Assembly: GCA_009780825.1 (NCBI GenBank) | Contig: WQZH01000003.1 | Location: 62,001 to 126,000, forward strand | Direction: 5' to 3' | From: Desulfobulbus sp. | GTDB lineage: Bacteria > Desulfobacterota > Desulfobulbia > Desulfobulbales > Desulfobulbaceae | Length of the DNA stretch: 64,000 nucleotides | Part shown: positions 42,938 to 54,360 of the stretch, in pieces | Position numbering within the stretch: the stretch's first letter is position 1 | How the letters are laid out: each line of letters begins with the position of its first letter | Made by a program: the position numbers and the translations under genes | The notes under the pieces: generated by a model | The model's database searches: none | What the model was told of the DNA's origin: nothing | Seen by the model: only the letters and a program-made list of their open reading frames with translations

Positions 42938-43531
42938 ATGCGGACAGTAAAAAGAAAGATGACAGGGCAGGAGGCGCTCGAGGCCCTGTTGGCAGGGAAT
43001 AAACGGTTTGTTTCGGGAAATCTTGAGCGACCCAACCACTGTGAAGAATCGCGAAAGGAGCTCGTCGCCGGGCAGAGCCCGATAGCTGTGGTGCTCGCCT
43101 GTGCCGATTCACGGGTGCCTCCAGTTGATGTGTTCGACCAGGGATTGGGCGATCTGTTTGTGCTGCGTGTTGCCGGCAACCTCATCAACGACCATATCCT
43201 GGGCAGCATTGAATACGCGGTTGCTCATCTGCATACTCCGCTCGTCATGGTCTTGGGCCACTCCTCCTGCGGCGCGGTCACTGCGGTGGCGCAAGGAGCC
43301 AAGTTGAATGGGCACATTGCCTGCCTCACCCCATCGATCGATGCGGCCCTGAAAAGAACGAAGGGACAGGATGGCCACTGGCCGGACAATGCCGCCAGGG
43401 AGTTGGCAAGGGCCAACGCCAAAAAAATCGCGGAGTCGGAACCCATCATCGCCGATCTGGTGCAAGAAGAAAAAGTGCTTGTGGTCGCAGCCTATTACAA
43501 TTTGGCGACCGGCGAGGTAATCCTGTTGTAA
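42938..43531 (+). CDS. Beta-class carbonic anhydrase
   Basis: VVLACADSRVPPVDVFDQGLGDLFVLRVAGN, VLGHSSCGAVTA (Cys, Asp-Arg, His, Cys). Confidence 0.93.
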   Translation: MRTVKRKMTGQEALEALLAGNKRFVSGNLERPNHCEESRKELVAGQSPIAVVLACADSRVPPVDVFDQGLGDLFVLRVAGNLINDHILGSIEYAVAHLHTPLVMVLGHSSCGAVTAVAQGAKLNGHIACLTPSIDAALKRTKGQDGHWPDNAARELARANAKKIAESEPIIADLVQEEKVLVVAAYYNLATGEVILL

Positions 43532-43632
43532 GCATCGATGGAGAGCAAACAGGACGTCCTGATCCTGGAAAATATTCCCGGCATCCGTTGTTTTGTGCCC
43601 CCTTTCAGCCACCCGATCGTGTCGGGAATATG

Positions 43633-43660
43633 AACCAGCTCTTATCGTGCTGGTTTTTTT
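43633..43660 (+). terminator. Rho-independent terminator
   Basis: aaccagc-tcttatcgt-gctggttttttt. Confidence 0.75.
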
Positions 43661-43926
43661 ATTGTGCGCCGTCCCGGTGCGTGAGATCAGAGAGGAAAGC
43701 TCTCTACGGACCCGGCAAGGTATCCATCGCGATGGATCAGGCAGGGGAACCTGCAGGCAATGCGCTGTCCTGGGGAACAAAAACCGTAGCCGAGGCAGCC
43801 GCAACTATCCTGTTGCTCCATAATTGTACTATGGAAAATCTATGGGACAGCCCAGAGGGAAGCAACATATCCTTCTCGGGGGAATCTGATAACTGATAAC
43901 TGATGACTGGTTTGGCGGGTGCGAGC

Positions 43927-45381
43927 ATGACATTTCCTCTGCAGGATGTTCTTGCCTTGTTGAAAAAAGAGGTTCAGGAATATCAGGTCCCTGTGGTTGA
44001 TCTGATTGCGGCGCAAACCAGCGATCCCTTCAAGATTCTGGTGGCCACACTCCTGTCGGCGCGGACCAAAGACGAGGTGACCGCCGCCGCGTCGCGGCGG
44101 CTTTTTGCCCGGGCTGGAACAGTTGAGGAATTGGCTCGCCTGACGGTCGAGGAATTGGAGCAACTGATTTATCCTGTGGGGTTTTATCGCAATAAGGCCC
44201 GGTTTCTCAAGCAGCTTCCCATGGTGTTGCAGGAACGGTTCTTTGGAGCCATCCCTCAGGATATCGATGCATTGGTCAGCCTGCCGGGCGTCGGACGCAA
44301 AACTGCCAATCTGGTGTTGGCGGTTGCCTTTGGGAAAGCGGCCATCTGCGTGGATACCCATGTGCATCGCATCATGAATATATGGGGGGTAGTCAAGACC
44401 GCAACCCCCCTGCAGACCGAGATGGCCTTGCGGCGGATCCTGCCGGAACAGTCATGGGCGGAAGTGAATTCCATTCTGGTTGCCTTCGGCCAGGGGACAT
44501 GCACACCGGTACGGCCTCACTGCGACCGCTGCGTGGTCACAAGCTGGTGCCCGCGCATGGGCGTGACGCCTCGGGCCGTCCAGGCGGCGGGTAAGAGAAT
44601 GGCCCTGCGGCGAATGGAGGAGAAGAAATTTGTCTCCTGGAATGTCAATGGCATACGGGCGGCCATGCAGAAAGGACTGCTGGAAGTATTGCGCGGTTTC
44701 GATGCCGATATCGTCGCTCTGCAGGAGATCAAGGCGCAGCCGGAGCAGTTGCCGGCCCCACTGCAACACATTGATGGGTACCATGCGTTCTGGAATCCGG
44801 CGCAAAAGAAAGGCTATGCCGGGACAGCGGTCTTGAGCAAGAGGGCTCCGCTCCAGGTATGGCATGGACTCGATGAGCCCCGGTTCGACGAGGAGGGACG
44901 GGTGCTCACCCTTGAGTTCGCTGACTTTTACTTCATCAACGTCTATACGCCCAATGCGCAGCCCGAGTTGCGCCGTCTTGCCTTCAAACAGGATTTCAAT
45001 CAGGCTTTGCTTGCCCACATGGACCGCCTCGCCCGGGTCAAATCGCTCGTGCTCTGCGGCGATCTGAACGTAGCCCACAAGGAGATCGATCTGGCCAATC
45101 CCAAGGACAACATCCGTAATCCTGGTTTCTCCCCGCAGGAACGCGCCTGGATGGATAGGATCGTCGAGGCTGGGTACATCGATACCTTCAGGAAATTCGA
45201 CGCCTCGCCAGCGCGATACACCTGGTGGAGCTATCGCTTCAATGCCCGGGCAAAAAATATTGGCTGGAGAATCGACTATTTCATCGTCGACCGAGCCAGT
45301 GGCGACCGCGTCGTTGAGGCGGCCATTCACGACGAAATCACAGGCTCGGACCATTGTCCGGTGAGCATGGTGTTTCGCTGA
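43927..45381 (+). CDS. Fused endonuclease III (Nth) - exodeoxyribonuclease III (Xth) protein
   Basis: N-half: LPGVGRKTANLVLAVAFGKAAICVDTHVHRI, Fe-S C-x6-C-x2-C-x5-C; C-half: KFVSWNVNGIRAAMQKG, VALQEIKAQPEQLP, GSDHCPVSM. Single uninterrupted frame (track start 43903). Confidence 0.9.
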   Translation: MTFPLQDVLALLKKEVQEYQVPVVDLIAAQTSDPFKILVATLLSARTKDEVTAAASRRLFARAGTVEELARLTVEELEQLIYPVGFYRNKARFLKQLPMVLQERFFGAIPQDIDALVSLPGVGRKTANLVLAVAFGKAAICVDTHVHRIMNIWGVVKTATPLQTEMALRRILPEQSWAEVNSILVAFGQGTCTPVRPHCDRCVVTSWCPRMGVTPRAVQAAGKRMALRRMEEKKFVSWNVNGIRAAMQKGLLEVLRGFDADIVALQEIKAQPEQLPAPLQHIDGYHAFWNPAQKKGYAGTAVLSKRAPLQVWHGLDEPRFDEEGRVLTLEFADFYFINVYTPNAQPELRRLAFKQDFNQALLAHMDRLARVKSLVLCGDLNVAHKEIDLANPKDNIRNPGFSPQERAWMDRIVEAGYIDTFRKFDASPARYTWWSYRFNARAKNIGWRIDYFIVDRASGDRVVEAAIHDEITGSDHCPVSMVFR

Positions 45382-45436
45382 CGGTTTTCGTCTCAGAACA
45401 GCGTCTGGCTGATGAAGGCGTGGTGAGGAATCGGGT

Positions 45437-46279
45437 TCAGCGGGTGCCGCCCTTTGCTGTCTGTCGGCATCGCCACCACCACAGCAGGGGCGCCACGATG
45501 ATCATGACCAGGCAGAGCAACTGTCCCATGGAGAGCGCCGATCCGATCAGTCCGATCTGTGGATCCGGTTCACGGACAAATTCGACCAAGAAGCGAACGC
45601 AGCCGTAGAGGCCGAGAAAAAGAATCAGCACGGAGCCATGTGGCCAGCGGCTTGAGGACGCCTGCTGCCACGGTTTTGCTTTGATGGCCCACAGGATTGC
45701 AAACAGGGTCAACCCTTCGAGCAATGCCTCGTAGAGCTGCGAGGGATGCCTGGGCAGCGGTCCGCCTTCGGGGAAGATCATGCCCCAGGGGACCGTGGTG
45801 ATCCGGCCAAAGAGTTCTCCATTGATAAAGTTGCCCAAACGGCCGAAGAAGAGGCCGATGGGCACCGCGACGATGAACAGATCAGCGGCTTTCCAGAAAT
45901 TGAGCCCCATGCGGCGGCAGCAGAGCACGCCGGCGAGGATCGCTCCCAGGCAGCCGCCGTGGAAGGACATGCCCCCGGTCCAAAGGGCCGGGATGGCGAG
46001 CGGATGGGCAAGATAATAGGAGAGATTGTAGAACAGGACATAGCCGAGGCGTCCTCCGATCACCACCCCGATGATCAGAAAAAGGTGCAGGTCATCAAGC
46101 CGGTCAACGATCTGCTGCCAGTGAAATCGTTTGGCCTGGTACAGAACCAGCAGATAGGCGGCGGCAAAGCCGAGGACATACATCATGCCGTACCAGCGGA
46201 TCTGGATCGGGCCCACGGCAAGCATCACCGGATCGATGGTGGGATACGCAATCATAGATATTTTGGGGGTGCCGGTCAA
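45437..46279 (-). CDS. lgt: Prolipoprotein diacylglyceryl transferase
   Basis: [53 protein letters not shown]. Confidence 0.96.
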   Translation of the reverse strand: MTGTPKISMIAYPTIDPVMLAVGPIQIRWYGMMYVLGFAAAYLLVLYQAKRFHWQQIVDRLDDLHLFLIIGVVIGGRLGYVLFYNLSYYLAHPLAIPALWTGGMSFHGGCLGAILAGVLCCRRMGLNFWKAADLFIVAVPIGLFFGRLGNFINGELFGRITTVPWGMIFPEGGPLPRHPSQLYEALLEGLTLFAILWAIKAKPWQQASSSRWPHGSVLILFLGLYGCVRFLVEFVREPDPQIGLIGSALSMGQLLCLVMIIVAPLLWWWRCRQTAKGGTR

Positions 46280-48159
46280 AGAAGACCCAGGCGTTTGAGA
46301 TGGACCTGGAGGACGGAAAGGGCCGCCGGGGTGACGCCAGATATCCGGGAGGCCTGCCCCAGCGAACGGGGCTGCACCTTGGTCAGTTTTTCCACGACCT
46401 CATTGGAGAGGCCGGGTAATCCCTTGTAGACAAGATCCGGCGGCAGTGCAATGCGTTCGAGCTTCTTGAAGCGCGCGACCTGTTCCTCCTGTCTGCGGAT
46501 GTAGCCTTCGTATTTCACCTGCAATTCGATTTCGTCGCTGAAAATGGTGGCTTGCGCCGGCAGCGACAGATCCGGAATCACCGCGCTGGCTAAGGTCGTC
46601 AGTTGGGGCAGACGTATCTCGGGACGGCGGAGGATATCCGCCAGGGACACGGCTTGCGTGATGGCCGGTGAGTTGTGGCGGGCAAGAAAGTCGTTCACCT
46701 CGCCCTGTGGTTTGATCCGGGTTGCGTGCAGCAGGCGGACTGTTTGTGTAATGCACGATTGTTTACGTTGAAATCCCTCCCAGACGGATTCGCTCACCAG
46801 CCCTATCCGATAACCGATTTCCCGCAGCCGCATGTCGGCATTGTCTTCCCGCAGCAGGAGGCGGTACTCCGCCCTTGAGGTAAAAAGACGGTAGGGTTCC
46901 CTGGTGCCCAAGGTAACGAGATCATCAATCAGGACCCCGAGGTAGGCCTGGGACCGGTCGAGAATGACCGACGGCTCATCTCGCGCATACAAAACGGCAT
47001 TGATTGCGGCCATCAGTCCTTGCCCGGCGGCCTCCTCGTAGCCGGATGTGCCGTTGATCTGGCCGGCCAGAAAGAGGCCCCCGATCTGTTTTGTTTCCAA
47101 CGACGGCTTCAGCTCCCGTGGATCGACATGATCATATTCGATGGCGTAACCGGGCCGGATGATGCGTGCCTGTTCCAGCCCGGGGATGGAGTGGACCATG
47201 GCGATCTGGGTGGACAGAGGCAGACTGGTGGGGATGCCGTTCGGGTAGACCTCGATGGTTTCCAGGCCTTCGGGTTCAAGAAAGACCTGGTGACGCGGCT
47301 TTTCCGGAAACCGCATCACTTTGTCTTCGATCGATGGGCAGTAGCGGGCGCCCACCCCCTCGATGATGCCGGCGTACATCGGCGATTGATCGATGGAGGC
47401 GCGGATTATGTCGTGGGTGCGTTCGTTGGTGTAGGTGATATGGCAGGGTCGCTGAGGGAGAGGCGGCGCTCCGCCGGAGGAGAAGGAAAAGAGGGCTGGA
47501 GCGTCGTCGGTGTACTGGGCCTCCAGCCGGGAATAGTCGATGGTGTTGCCGTCCAGCCGGGGGGTGGTGCCGGTCTTCATCCGGCCCATGGCGAAGCCGG
47601 CGGCGGCAAACCATTGGGCCAGTCTGGTCGAGGGCGCATCGCCCATGCGGCCGGCGGGAAAATGTTTCAGGCCGATGTGGATCAATCCGTTGAGAAAGGT
47701 GCCGGTGGCGACCACCACCGCCTTGATCTTGATCCGCTCGTCCAGGGAAGTCCGCAATCCGGTCACCTTGCCGTTTTCGACCAGGATCTCATCGACCATT
47801 GCCTGGCGGATGGCCAGATTGGGCTGGTTTTCCAGCACATGCTTCATGCGCAGCCGGTACAGCAGACGGTCGGCTTGGGCGCGGGAAGAACGGACAGCAG
47901 GGCCCTTGCTGGTATTGAGCCGCCGGAACTGGATGCCGGTGGCATCGATGTTTTTGGCCATTTCACCGCCCAAGGCGTCGATTTCCTTGACCAGATGCCC
48001 CTTGGCCAGACCGCCGATGGCGGGATTGCAGGACATGGCTCCGATGGTGTCGGCATTGATGACGCACACCACAGTTCGGCAGCCCATGCGGGCGGCGGCC
48101 AATGCCGCTTCGCAACCGGCGTGGCCCGCACCGATGATGGCGATGTCGAAGTCAGTCAT
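46276..48159 (-). CDS. mnmG: tRNA uridine-5-carboxymethylaminomethyl synthesis enzyme MnmG (GidA)
   Basis: [56 protein letters not shown]. Confidence 0.97.
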   Translation of the reverse strand: MTDFDIAIIGAGHAGCEAALAAARMGCRTVVCVINADTIGAMSCNPAIGGLAKGHLVKEIDALGGEMAKNIDATGIQFRRLNTSKGPAVRSSRAQADRLLYRLRMKHVLENQPNLAIRQAMVDEILVENGKVTGLRTSLDERIKIKAVVVATGTFLNGLIHIGLKHFPAGRMGDAPSTRLAQWFAAAGFAMGRMKTGTTPRLDGNTIDYSRLEAQYTDDAPALFSFSSGGAPPLPQRPCHITYTNERTHDIIRASIDQSPMYAGIIEGVGARYCPSIEDKVMRFPEKPRHQVFLEPEGLETIEVYPNGIPTSLPLSTQIAMVHSIPGLEQARIIRPGYAIEYDHVDPRELKPSLETKQIGGLFLAGQINGTSGYEEAAGQGLMAAINAVLYARDEPSVILDRSQAYLGVLIDDLVTLGTREPYRLFTSRAEYRLLLREDNADMRLREIGYRIGLVSESVWEGFQRKQSCITQTVRLLHATRIKPQGEVNDFLARHNSPAITQAVSLADILRRPEIRLPQLTTLASAVIPDLSLPAQATIFSDEIELQVKYEGYIRRQEEQVARFKKLERIALPPDLVYKGLPGLSNEVVEKLTKVQPRSLGQASRISGVTPAALSVLQVHLKRLGLL

Positions 48160-48335
48160 GGATATGGATAATCTGCGGAGTGGGAATGGACCGATAAGAG
48201 GTTGACGAATCGCGGCACGCAGGCCACGGGCCTGGGTGCCGATCCTGGAAAGAAGGCTATTATACGGTATCGATCTTGATTTGCAAGCACCCTGGCCGGA
48301 AAGCGTCTTTGGCGGATACCTCGGCTCCGTACGGT

Positions 48336-49169
48336 TCAGTGCGGGGAACGCTCGGTGCGCCAACTGATGAAGGCCCAGGTGGGAACGTGACGGGGATAAA
48401 GCGATATCGAGCCGTCGCCGTTGCAAACCGCGATGGAGCGGAGGTATGCATGCAGCCGTTTGGTTTCATCTTCATCCAGTTCCTGAAACATCCACCGGTA
48501 ACGGGCGAAGGCCTCGTCAAATGAACGGTAGCGGTCGGTCTCTTCGAGCCGGATGAAATCGACGGTCGCCAGGCAGCCCATCTGGTAGAGCAGATTGACC
48601 GTGTAAATGTAATCCGGGCCGGGACGCAGAGGACGTCCGATTGCGGCGAAGGCGTCGGGATCGCGGGGACCGGAACCGACCAGGTCGGTCACTGCCACCT
48701 TGCGTGCGGCAAATTCGTTTAAGCGGCGAAGGGCGGCGCCCAGGTCGGCGACGGCGAGCGAGCGCGAGGCAATGACCAGATCGTGGGGGATGACGCCATG
48801 GATGAGCCAGTCGTCATCCCAGGAGAGGATGCATGGGTTGATGTTGACGAGTCCGGCTTGACTCGCCCGGTCGGTCAGAATGCGGATCATTTGGGGCGAG
48901 AAATCAATGCAGGTGACTGTTCGCACCCTCGCTGCCAATGGCAGGGCCAAGGTTCCGGGGCCGCTGCCGACGTCGAGGACGGACCAGTCCGGCTCTGGTT
49001 TGAGTAGGGCGAGGAAGGCATCGGCATAGGCCGATTGCCCGGTCCGCTGGGCAAAGGTGTTGGCTCGCTCGTCCCAGTCGGAGGCGTCTCTGGTCGGCCA
49101 TGATTTTTCCGCTTGCGCCTGCTGCCGGAGGAGGTCCCAGTCGATGTCCTGATAGCGCCGAAGAGGCAT
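48336..49169 (-). CDS. Class I SAM-dependent methyltransferase
   Basis: [34 protein letters not shown]. Confidence 0.85.
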   Translation of the reverse strand: MPLRRYQDIDWDLLRQQAQAEKSWPTRDASDWDERANTFAQRTGQSAYADAFLALLKPEPDWSVLDVGSGPGTLALPLAARVRTVTCIDFSPQMIRILTDRASQAGLVNINPCILSWDDDWLIHGVIPHDLVIASRSLAVADLGAALRRLNEFAARKVAVTDLVGSGPRDPDAFAAIGRPLRPGPDYIYTVNLLYQMGCLATVDFIRLEETDRYRSFDEAFARYRWMFQELDEDETKRLHAYLRSIAVCNGDGSISLYPRHVPTWAFISWRTERSPH

Positions 49170-49409
49170 GGAGCACCTTGTTCCAGGTGAAATAATTTGA
49201 CAGACTGCAATCTCTATGATTACAATAGCTCTTTTTTGTAGGAGCACACCAATGACCTCAGTGGCCTCGTCTTGAGGTTGCGTGTGCGCCGAAAACCGTT
49301 GCTGCATTCTCTCTCTCACCGGGCAGAGCGGCGCAAGAGAACGCGAATGAACAAGAGGGCATATTCTCCCCTCTATTAAACAGATTGTCTGTCAGAAAGG
49401 AATTGGATT

Positions 49410-49547
49410 ATGAGCAAAAGGACGTTTCAACCCAGCACCACCAAGCGTGCCCGTACCCATGGCTTCTTGGTGCGCATGAAAACCCGCACCGGCCAGGCGG
49501 TCATCAAGAGAAGAAGAGCAAAGGGCCGCAAGCAGTTGGCGCACTGA
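49410..49547 (+). CDS. rpmH: 50S ribosomal protein L34
   Basis: Translated by hand: [45 protein letters not shown]; below the length cutoff of the ORF track. Confidence 0.97.
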   Translation: MSKRTFQPSTTKRARTHGFLVRMKTRTGQAVIKRRRAKGRKQLAH

Positions 49548-49551
49548 TCGC

Positions 49552-49911
49552 TTGGATCGCTGTCCGCTTCCTAAACAACATTTGCTGCGAACAACCGGGG
49601 AATTTCAGCGCGTCTACCGATCCGGCCGGCGGTTGCAGGGAGAGGGATTCGGCCTGATCTTCCTGGCCAACGGTCTGGAGTACAATCGATTGGGAATCAG
49701 TGTGCAGCGTAAGGCAGGCAACGCGGTGCGGCGCAACAGGATCAAACGATTGATCCGCGAGGTTTTTCGTTTGCACCGCGATCAGTTCCCCTTGTCCGCC
49801 GATGTTGTTTTCACTGTCCGGCCTGGATTTGCCATCGACACGCTGTCGGACATGCATACCAGCTTGGCGCGCTTCGCCGAAGCGTGGCCAGGGACACAAC
49901 AATGCCTGTGA
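49552..49911 (+). CDS. rnpA: Ribonuclease P protein component
   Basis: [30 protein letters not shown] start; directly after rpmH. Confidence 0.95.
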   Translation: MDRCPLPKQHLLRTTGEFQRVYRSGRRLQGEGFGLIFLANGLEYNRLGISVQRKAGNAVRRNRIKRLIREVFRLHRDQFPLSADVVFTVRPGFAIDTLSDMHTSLARFAEAWPGTQQCL

Positions 49912-50183
49912 CAAAACAACCTGATGGGATGTATGCTGTAACCACATCCCGGTGGCACCGATGGCGGATGTTGCCAGGTCGGTGCCTGATTGTGCTGTTT
50001 AGAGGGTATCAATATTTCATCTCCCCGCTTTTTCCCCCAGCATGCCGCTTTGTGCCCACCTGTTCCCAATATGCGATCGAGGCTGTCGCCAAATACGGCG
50101 CCATCCGGGGAACATTGCTGGCCCTTTGGCGGATAGCGCGCTGCCATCCCTTTTCCCGGGGCGGCTATGATCCGGTCCGATGA
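49902..50183 (+). CDS. yidD: YidD membrane protein insertion efficiency factor
   Basis: [64 protein letters not shown]; start uncertain. Confidence 0.93.
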   Translation: MPVTKQPDGMYAVTTSRWHRWRMLPGRCLIVLFRGYQYFISPLFPPACRFVPTCSQYAIEAVAKYGAIRGTLLALWRIARCHPFSRGGYDPVR

Positions 50184-50252
50184 GCCGCTGTAGCGTTTCG
50201 TTTCTTTTCCATCAACTCCTCTGTCGCCGCAGGGGGTCACAAAGGTACCTTC

Positions 50253-51908
50253 ATGGATCTCAATAGAGCTTTTTTAGCCGTTGTCCTCTCGCTGGTCATT
50301 CTGGTTGGCTTTCAGTATCTCTTCCCACACGTTCCTCCTCAGCAAGCGCCCGCCGATTCACAAGCACAGCATGCGCCAGAAACGGCTGCCGGCCAGCAGG
50401 CCCAGGTCCAAACGCAGCAGATTGCCGCCCCCCCGGCAGGAGCAAATCAACCTGCGGTGGCGGTGAATCCGCAGGCCAGGGATATCATGATCGATACCCC
50501 GCTGTATGCTGCAGTGGTGAACGAGCAGGGCGGCGGGTTCAAAAGTTTTGTCCTCAAAAATTATCGCAGCACGATAGACAAGGATTCCGGGCCGATGCAA
50601 CTCCTTGCCGACAAAGGCCCCGGTAGTCTGCCTGTGTTGTTCTCCCTCGATAACGCCGTCGGCGCTGATTTGCCCCTGTTCAAGGCGGACAAGACCTCGG
50701 TCACGCTCACCAAGGAGGGCGAGACAGCCCAGTTGACCATGACCGCTACAGTGAGCGAAGGGGTCACCGTAGTCCGCACCCTGACGTTCAGAGGCGACAG
50801 TTATCTCATCACCACTGAATACAAGGTCCAGAACTCCACCGACAAGGCCATCCAGGCCTCACCTGCCCTGACCCTGACCAACGAGCCCTTTGCCCATGCT
50901 GCCAGCAGCAGCGATTTTCTGTTCCATGGCCCCGCCGCTTTCGTCAATGGCGCCCTGGTGGAAACCAAGATGAAGAAGCTGGCCGAAAGCCCGGTGACCC
51001 TCCAGGGCAAGGTGAGCTGGACAGGATTTGTCGATAATTATTTTATGACCGCAGTGGTCCCGACCAACGGCAATGCGGTGCTCGTCACCCAGCAGGGATC
51101 TGAAAAACAGGCGCGAACTGTGATTTCCGAGGGTATTCAGGGGATCGGCAGCCACGAAACCAAGTCGTACACCTACACCCTGTATTTTGGTCCCAAGAAG
51201 CTGAAAATCCTTGAGGCGGCCGGGAGCGACCTGGCGCACTCGGTGGACTTCGGCTGGTTTGACGTCATCGGCAAGCCAATGCTCTGGTTGCTGAATTTTT
51301 TTTACGAGTTCAGCGGTAACTACGGCATAGCCATTATTCTGCTGACCATGCTGATCAAGGGGGTTTTCTGGCCAATTACCCAGAAAGGGATGAAGTCGAT
51401 GAAGAACATGCAGAAACTTCAGCCTAAGATCGCTAAGATCCGCGAACGATACAAAGATGACCCGGGCAAGATGAATCAGGAAATAATGACCATGTACAAA
51501 ACCTACAAGGTCAATCCGGTGGGAGGATGCCTGCCGATGCTGATTCAGATTCCCTTCTTCTTTGCCTTGTACCGGGTGTTGATGGCGGCCATCGAGTTGC
51601 GGCATGCCCCCTTCATGCTGTGGATCAACGATCTGTCCTCTCCGGACCGGCTGGGGATAGGCATTGATATCCCCTACCTGCACGGCATCCCAGTGTTAAC
51701 GTTGCTGATGGGCGCCTCCATGTATTTTCAGCAGAAGATGACCCCAACCACCGCTGATCCCGTTCAGGCGCGCATGATGCAGTTTTTGCCGATCGTGTTC
51801 ACCATCATGTTCATCAACTTTGCGTCAGGCCTGGTTTTGTACTGGTTGGTCAACAATTTGCTTTCGATACTGCAACAGTATCTCATCAATCGGAAGAATA
51901 AGTCCTGA
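50253..51908 (+). CDS. yidC: Membrane protein insertase YidC
   Basis: MDLNRAFLAVVLSLVILVGFQYLF; KGMKSMKNMQKLQPKIAKIRERYKDDPGKMNQEIM. Confidence 0.97.
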   Translation: MDLNRAFLAVVLSLVILVGFQYLFPHVPPQQAPADSQAQHAPETAAGQQAQVQTQQIAAPPAGANQPAVAVNPQARDIMIDTPLYAAVVNEQGGGFKSFVLKNYRSTIDKDSGPMQLLADKGPGSLPVLFSLDNAVGADLPLFKADKTSVTLTKEGETAQLTMTATVSEGVTVVRTLTFRGDSYLITTEYKVQNSTDKAIQASPALTLTNEPFAHAASSSDFLFHGPAAFVNGALVETKMKKLAESPVTLQGKVSWTGFVDNYFMTAVVPTNGNAVLVTQQGSEKQARTVISEGIQGIGSHETKSYTYTLYFGPKKLKILEAAGSDLAHSVDFGWFDVIGKPMLWLLNFFYEFSGNYGIAIILLTMLIKGVFWPITQKGMKSMKNMQKLQPKIAKIRERYKDDPGKMNQEIMTMYKTYKVNPVGGCLPMLIQIPFFFALYRVLMAAIELRHAPFMLWINDLSSPDRLGIGIDIPYLHGIPVLTLLMGASMYFQQKMTPTTADPVQARMMQFLPIVFTIMFINFASGLVLYWLVNNLLSILQQYLINRKNKS

Positions 51909-51932
51909 GTGTAGATGAGCAGAAGGTGCATC

Positions 51933-52904
51933 ATGGTGAAAGGACAAGATTTTTATGGCAAGGATATTGCCGGGGTCATCGAGCAGGCTTGCAAAGCCCT
52001 GGAGGTAGCCCGGGAAGATCTGGATATCGAAGTGTTGGAAACCGGATCGGCTGGTATTTTTGGTCTCTGCAGGAAAAAAGCCCATATCCGGGTGCAGCGC
52101 AAGGCCATATCCTTGATCGAGGAAATCGAGGCCGTAGCCGGAGCCTCTCCGGCTAAGCAGCCGGCCACGGCCAGAAAAGGCGCGCCGGTCAGGCAACCCG
52201 TTATTGATCCCTCCGCCGCTTCCGGGGCTGTGGCTCCGGAGGACTCTGCCGATGACCGATCTCTTGCTGGAACGCCTCCACCTGCTCCTGCGGCCGGGCA
52301 AGCTGCGGAGCTGGCACAACGGGAAGACGACGAGGAACAGGAGAGCGAGCAGGAAGATTTCGAGGAAGAGGCCCCGGTTGAGTCACCCTCTGCCGAGAGT
52401 CTTGCCGCCATCCAGGCTGATCTGCACCAACTGTTGCTGTTGATGGGGCTGCCTTCGGAGGTGCGGGTGGAGTTTGCGGACAGTACTGTTCACTGCACCA
52501 TCATCGGCCAGCACGAGGCGCATATTGTCGGCCCCGAGGGGCGGACCCTGGACAGCCTGCAATATCTGCTGCGCAAGATGGTGGCTAAACACCTGCCCGA
52601 CAAAATCATGCTTTCCCTCAATGCCGACGGGTTTCGCGAACGACGGGCGGAGGAGCTGAAGCTGCGGGCGATTGAACTGGCGGCCCGGGTCAAGGCGGAC
52701 GGCAAGACCCAAGCCATTCCGGCGCTTAACCCCTCGGAGCGGCGGGTGGTGCACATGGCGCTGCAAGAGGATAGGAGCGTGCGCAGCCGTTCAGTCGGCG
52801 AAGGGCTGTTCAAGAAAGTCTTGATCTACAAACCCGGCAAGGGCCGGCGTCCGGCTCCTAAAAAAAGGCGGGGAGGGCAGGGTGGCCGTTCATCCGGCGA
52901 CTGA
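51933..52904 (+). CDS. jag: Jag/SpoIIIJ-associated RNA-binding protein (Jag_N-KH-R3H)
   Basis: GKDIAGVIEQACKALEV; GPEGRTLDSLQYLLRKM; NPSERRVVHMALQED R3H. Confidence 0.9.
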   Translation: MVKGQDFYGKDIAGVIEQACKALEVAREDLDIEVLETGSAGIFGLCRKKAHIRVQRKAISLIEEIEAVAGASPAKQPATARKGAPVRQPVIDPSAASGAVAPEDSADDRSLAGTPPPAPAAGQAAELAQREDDEEQESEQEDFEEEAPVESPSAESLAAIQADLHQLLLLMGLPSEVRVEFADSTVHCTIIGQHEAHIVGPEGRTLDSLQYLLRKMVAKHLPDKIMLSLNADGFRERRAEELKLRAIELAARVKADGKTQAIPALNPSERRVVHMALQEDRSVRSRSVGEGLFKKVLIYKPGKGRRPAPKKRRGGQGGRSSGD

Positions 52905-54270
52905 GACCATTGCCGCCATCGCCACCGCGCCAGGCACAGGGGGGATCGGCATCATCCGGATTTCAGGTCCGGATGCTCTGCCGTTGCTCCGCAACGTTTT
53001 CGTGCCGCGTACTCCCCGCAGTCATTTCACCAGCCATACCCTCTACTACGGTACAATCGTCAACCGCCATGGGCAAACGCTCGACGAGGCCCTGGCGGTC
53101 TACATGCAGGCGCCGCACACCTATACCCGGGAAGATGTGGTTGAACTGCATTGCCATGGCTCGTACCTCGTCCTACAGAGTATCCTGCGTACCCTGATCG
53201 CCAGGGGCTGTCGGCTTGCGGAGCCGGGGGAGTTCACCAAACGGGCCTTTCTTGCCGGCCGGATCGATTTGACCCGCGCCGAGGCGGTGATCGACCTGTT
53301 GCAGGCGCAGACCGAGGTCGGCGCCCGGATGGCGGTCAATCAGCTCCAGGGACAACTGTTCGACCGGCTGGAGGCGATCAGGCAGCGGTTGGTCGAATAT
53401 CTCGCTTTACTGGAGGTCGCCATCGATTTTCCCGACGACGACGTGGAGATCTTCGACACCAATCAGATCGCCGCACGGTTGCAGACCGAGGTGATCGCCC
53501 CCCTGGAACGCCTGATCGCTTTGGCCGAGCAGGGCAGGATTGTCCGTGAGGGCGTCAAGGTGGTCATCGCCGGCCGGCCGAACGTCGGCAAATCCAGTTT
53601 GCTCAATGCCCTGTTACAGGAAGAGCGGGCCCTGGTTACCCCGGTCCCCGGGACCACCCGGGACACGGTCGAAGAACGGATCGACATTCACGGCGTTCCG
53701 GTGCATCTGATCGACACCGCGGGCATCCGCAGGCATGAGGATTCGGTGGAGGAGCTGGGCATCGAACGGGCCCGCCGGAAGCTGACCGAAGCGGATTTGG
53801 TGCTGTTCGTCGTGGATGCCTGTGCCGGTATGGATTGGCGTGACCACGAACTGTACGAGAGCGTCCGGGAAAAGCGCCATCTGGTGGTGCTCAACAAATG
53901 CGATCTGGTGCGCGGTGAGCAGGTGGCGACCTTGGCCGGCACGTTCGGCAATGGCACGGTGGTGATGGTCTCGGCCCGGCAGGGCGAAGGCATCGCCCTG
54001 TTGCAGCAGGCCATTTACCAGACAATTGTTGCTGGAGGCGAATTCACCGACCAGGTTGCCTGCGCCCCCAATACATGGCATCGGGCAATATTGGTGCGAA
54101 CGGTAGAGGCGTGCCGGCGGTTCGACCGGGCCATGGCGGCTGGTGCGCCCGTTGACCTGCTGGCGGTTGAAATACAGTCGGCGCTTGACGACTTGGGCGA
54201 CATCACCGGGCTGACCACCCCGGACGATGTCTTGGACATGGTGTTCAGCCGGTTTTGTATCGGCAAGTAA
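52882..54270 (+). CDS. mnmE: tRNA modification GTPase MnmE
   Basis: [37 protein letters not shown]-terminal FSRFCIGK*. Confidence 0.97.
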   Translation: MAVHPATETIAAIATAPGTGGIGIIRISGPDALPLLRNVFVPRTPRSHFTSHTLYYGTIVNRHGQTLDEALAVYMQAPHTYTREDVVELHCHGSYLVLQSILRTLIARGCRLAEPGEFTKRAFLAGRIDLTRAEAVIDLLQAQTEVGARMAVNQLQGQLFDRLEAIRQRLVEYLALLEVAIDFPDDDVEIFDTNQIAARLQTEVIAPLERLIALAEQGRIVREGVKVVIAGRPNVGKSSLLNALLQEERALVTPVPGTTRDTVEERIDIHGVPVHLIDTAGIRRHEDSVEELGIERARRKLTEADLVLFVVDACAGMDWRDHELYESVREKRHLVVLNKCDLVRGEQVATLAGTFGNGTVVMVSARQGEGIALLQQAIYQTIVAGGEFTDQVACAPNTWHRAILVRTVEACRRFDRAMAAGAPVDLLAVEIQSALDDLGDITGLTTPDDVLDMVFSRFCIGK

Positions 54271-54360
54271 CGACGGATAGGACACTTTTCCCGGTTCACC
54301 GCACCGAAGCGGAAAACCGGGAAACCAGCGCAGCGGGAAACAACGGATGCCTGCGACAGA

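Noticed and set aside
47020-48171. 383-aa plus-strand ORF opposite mnmG
   Set aside because: Shadow ORF, Gly/Asp/His-biased, over a well-supported mnmG.
49170-49409. Possible oriC upstream of rpmH
   Set aside because: rpmH-rnpA-yidC often lies near oriC, but I saw no DnaA-box cluster (TTATCCACA-like) or adjacent dnaA.
54287-54324. tttcccggtt/aaccgggaaa inverted repeat after mnmE
   Set aside because: Reasonable hairpin, but long loop and no T-tract; not confident enough to call a terminator or regulatory site.
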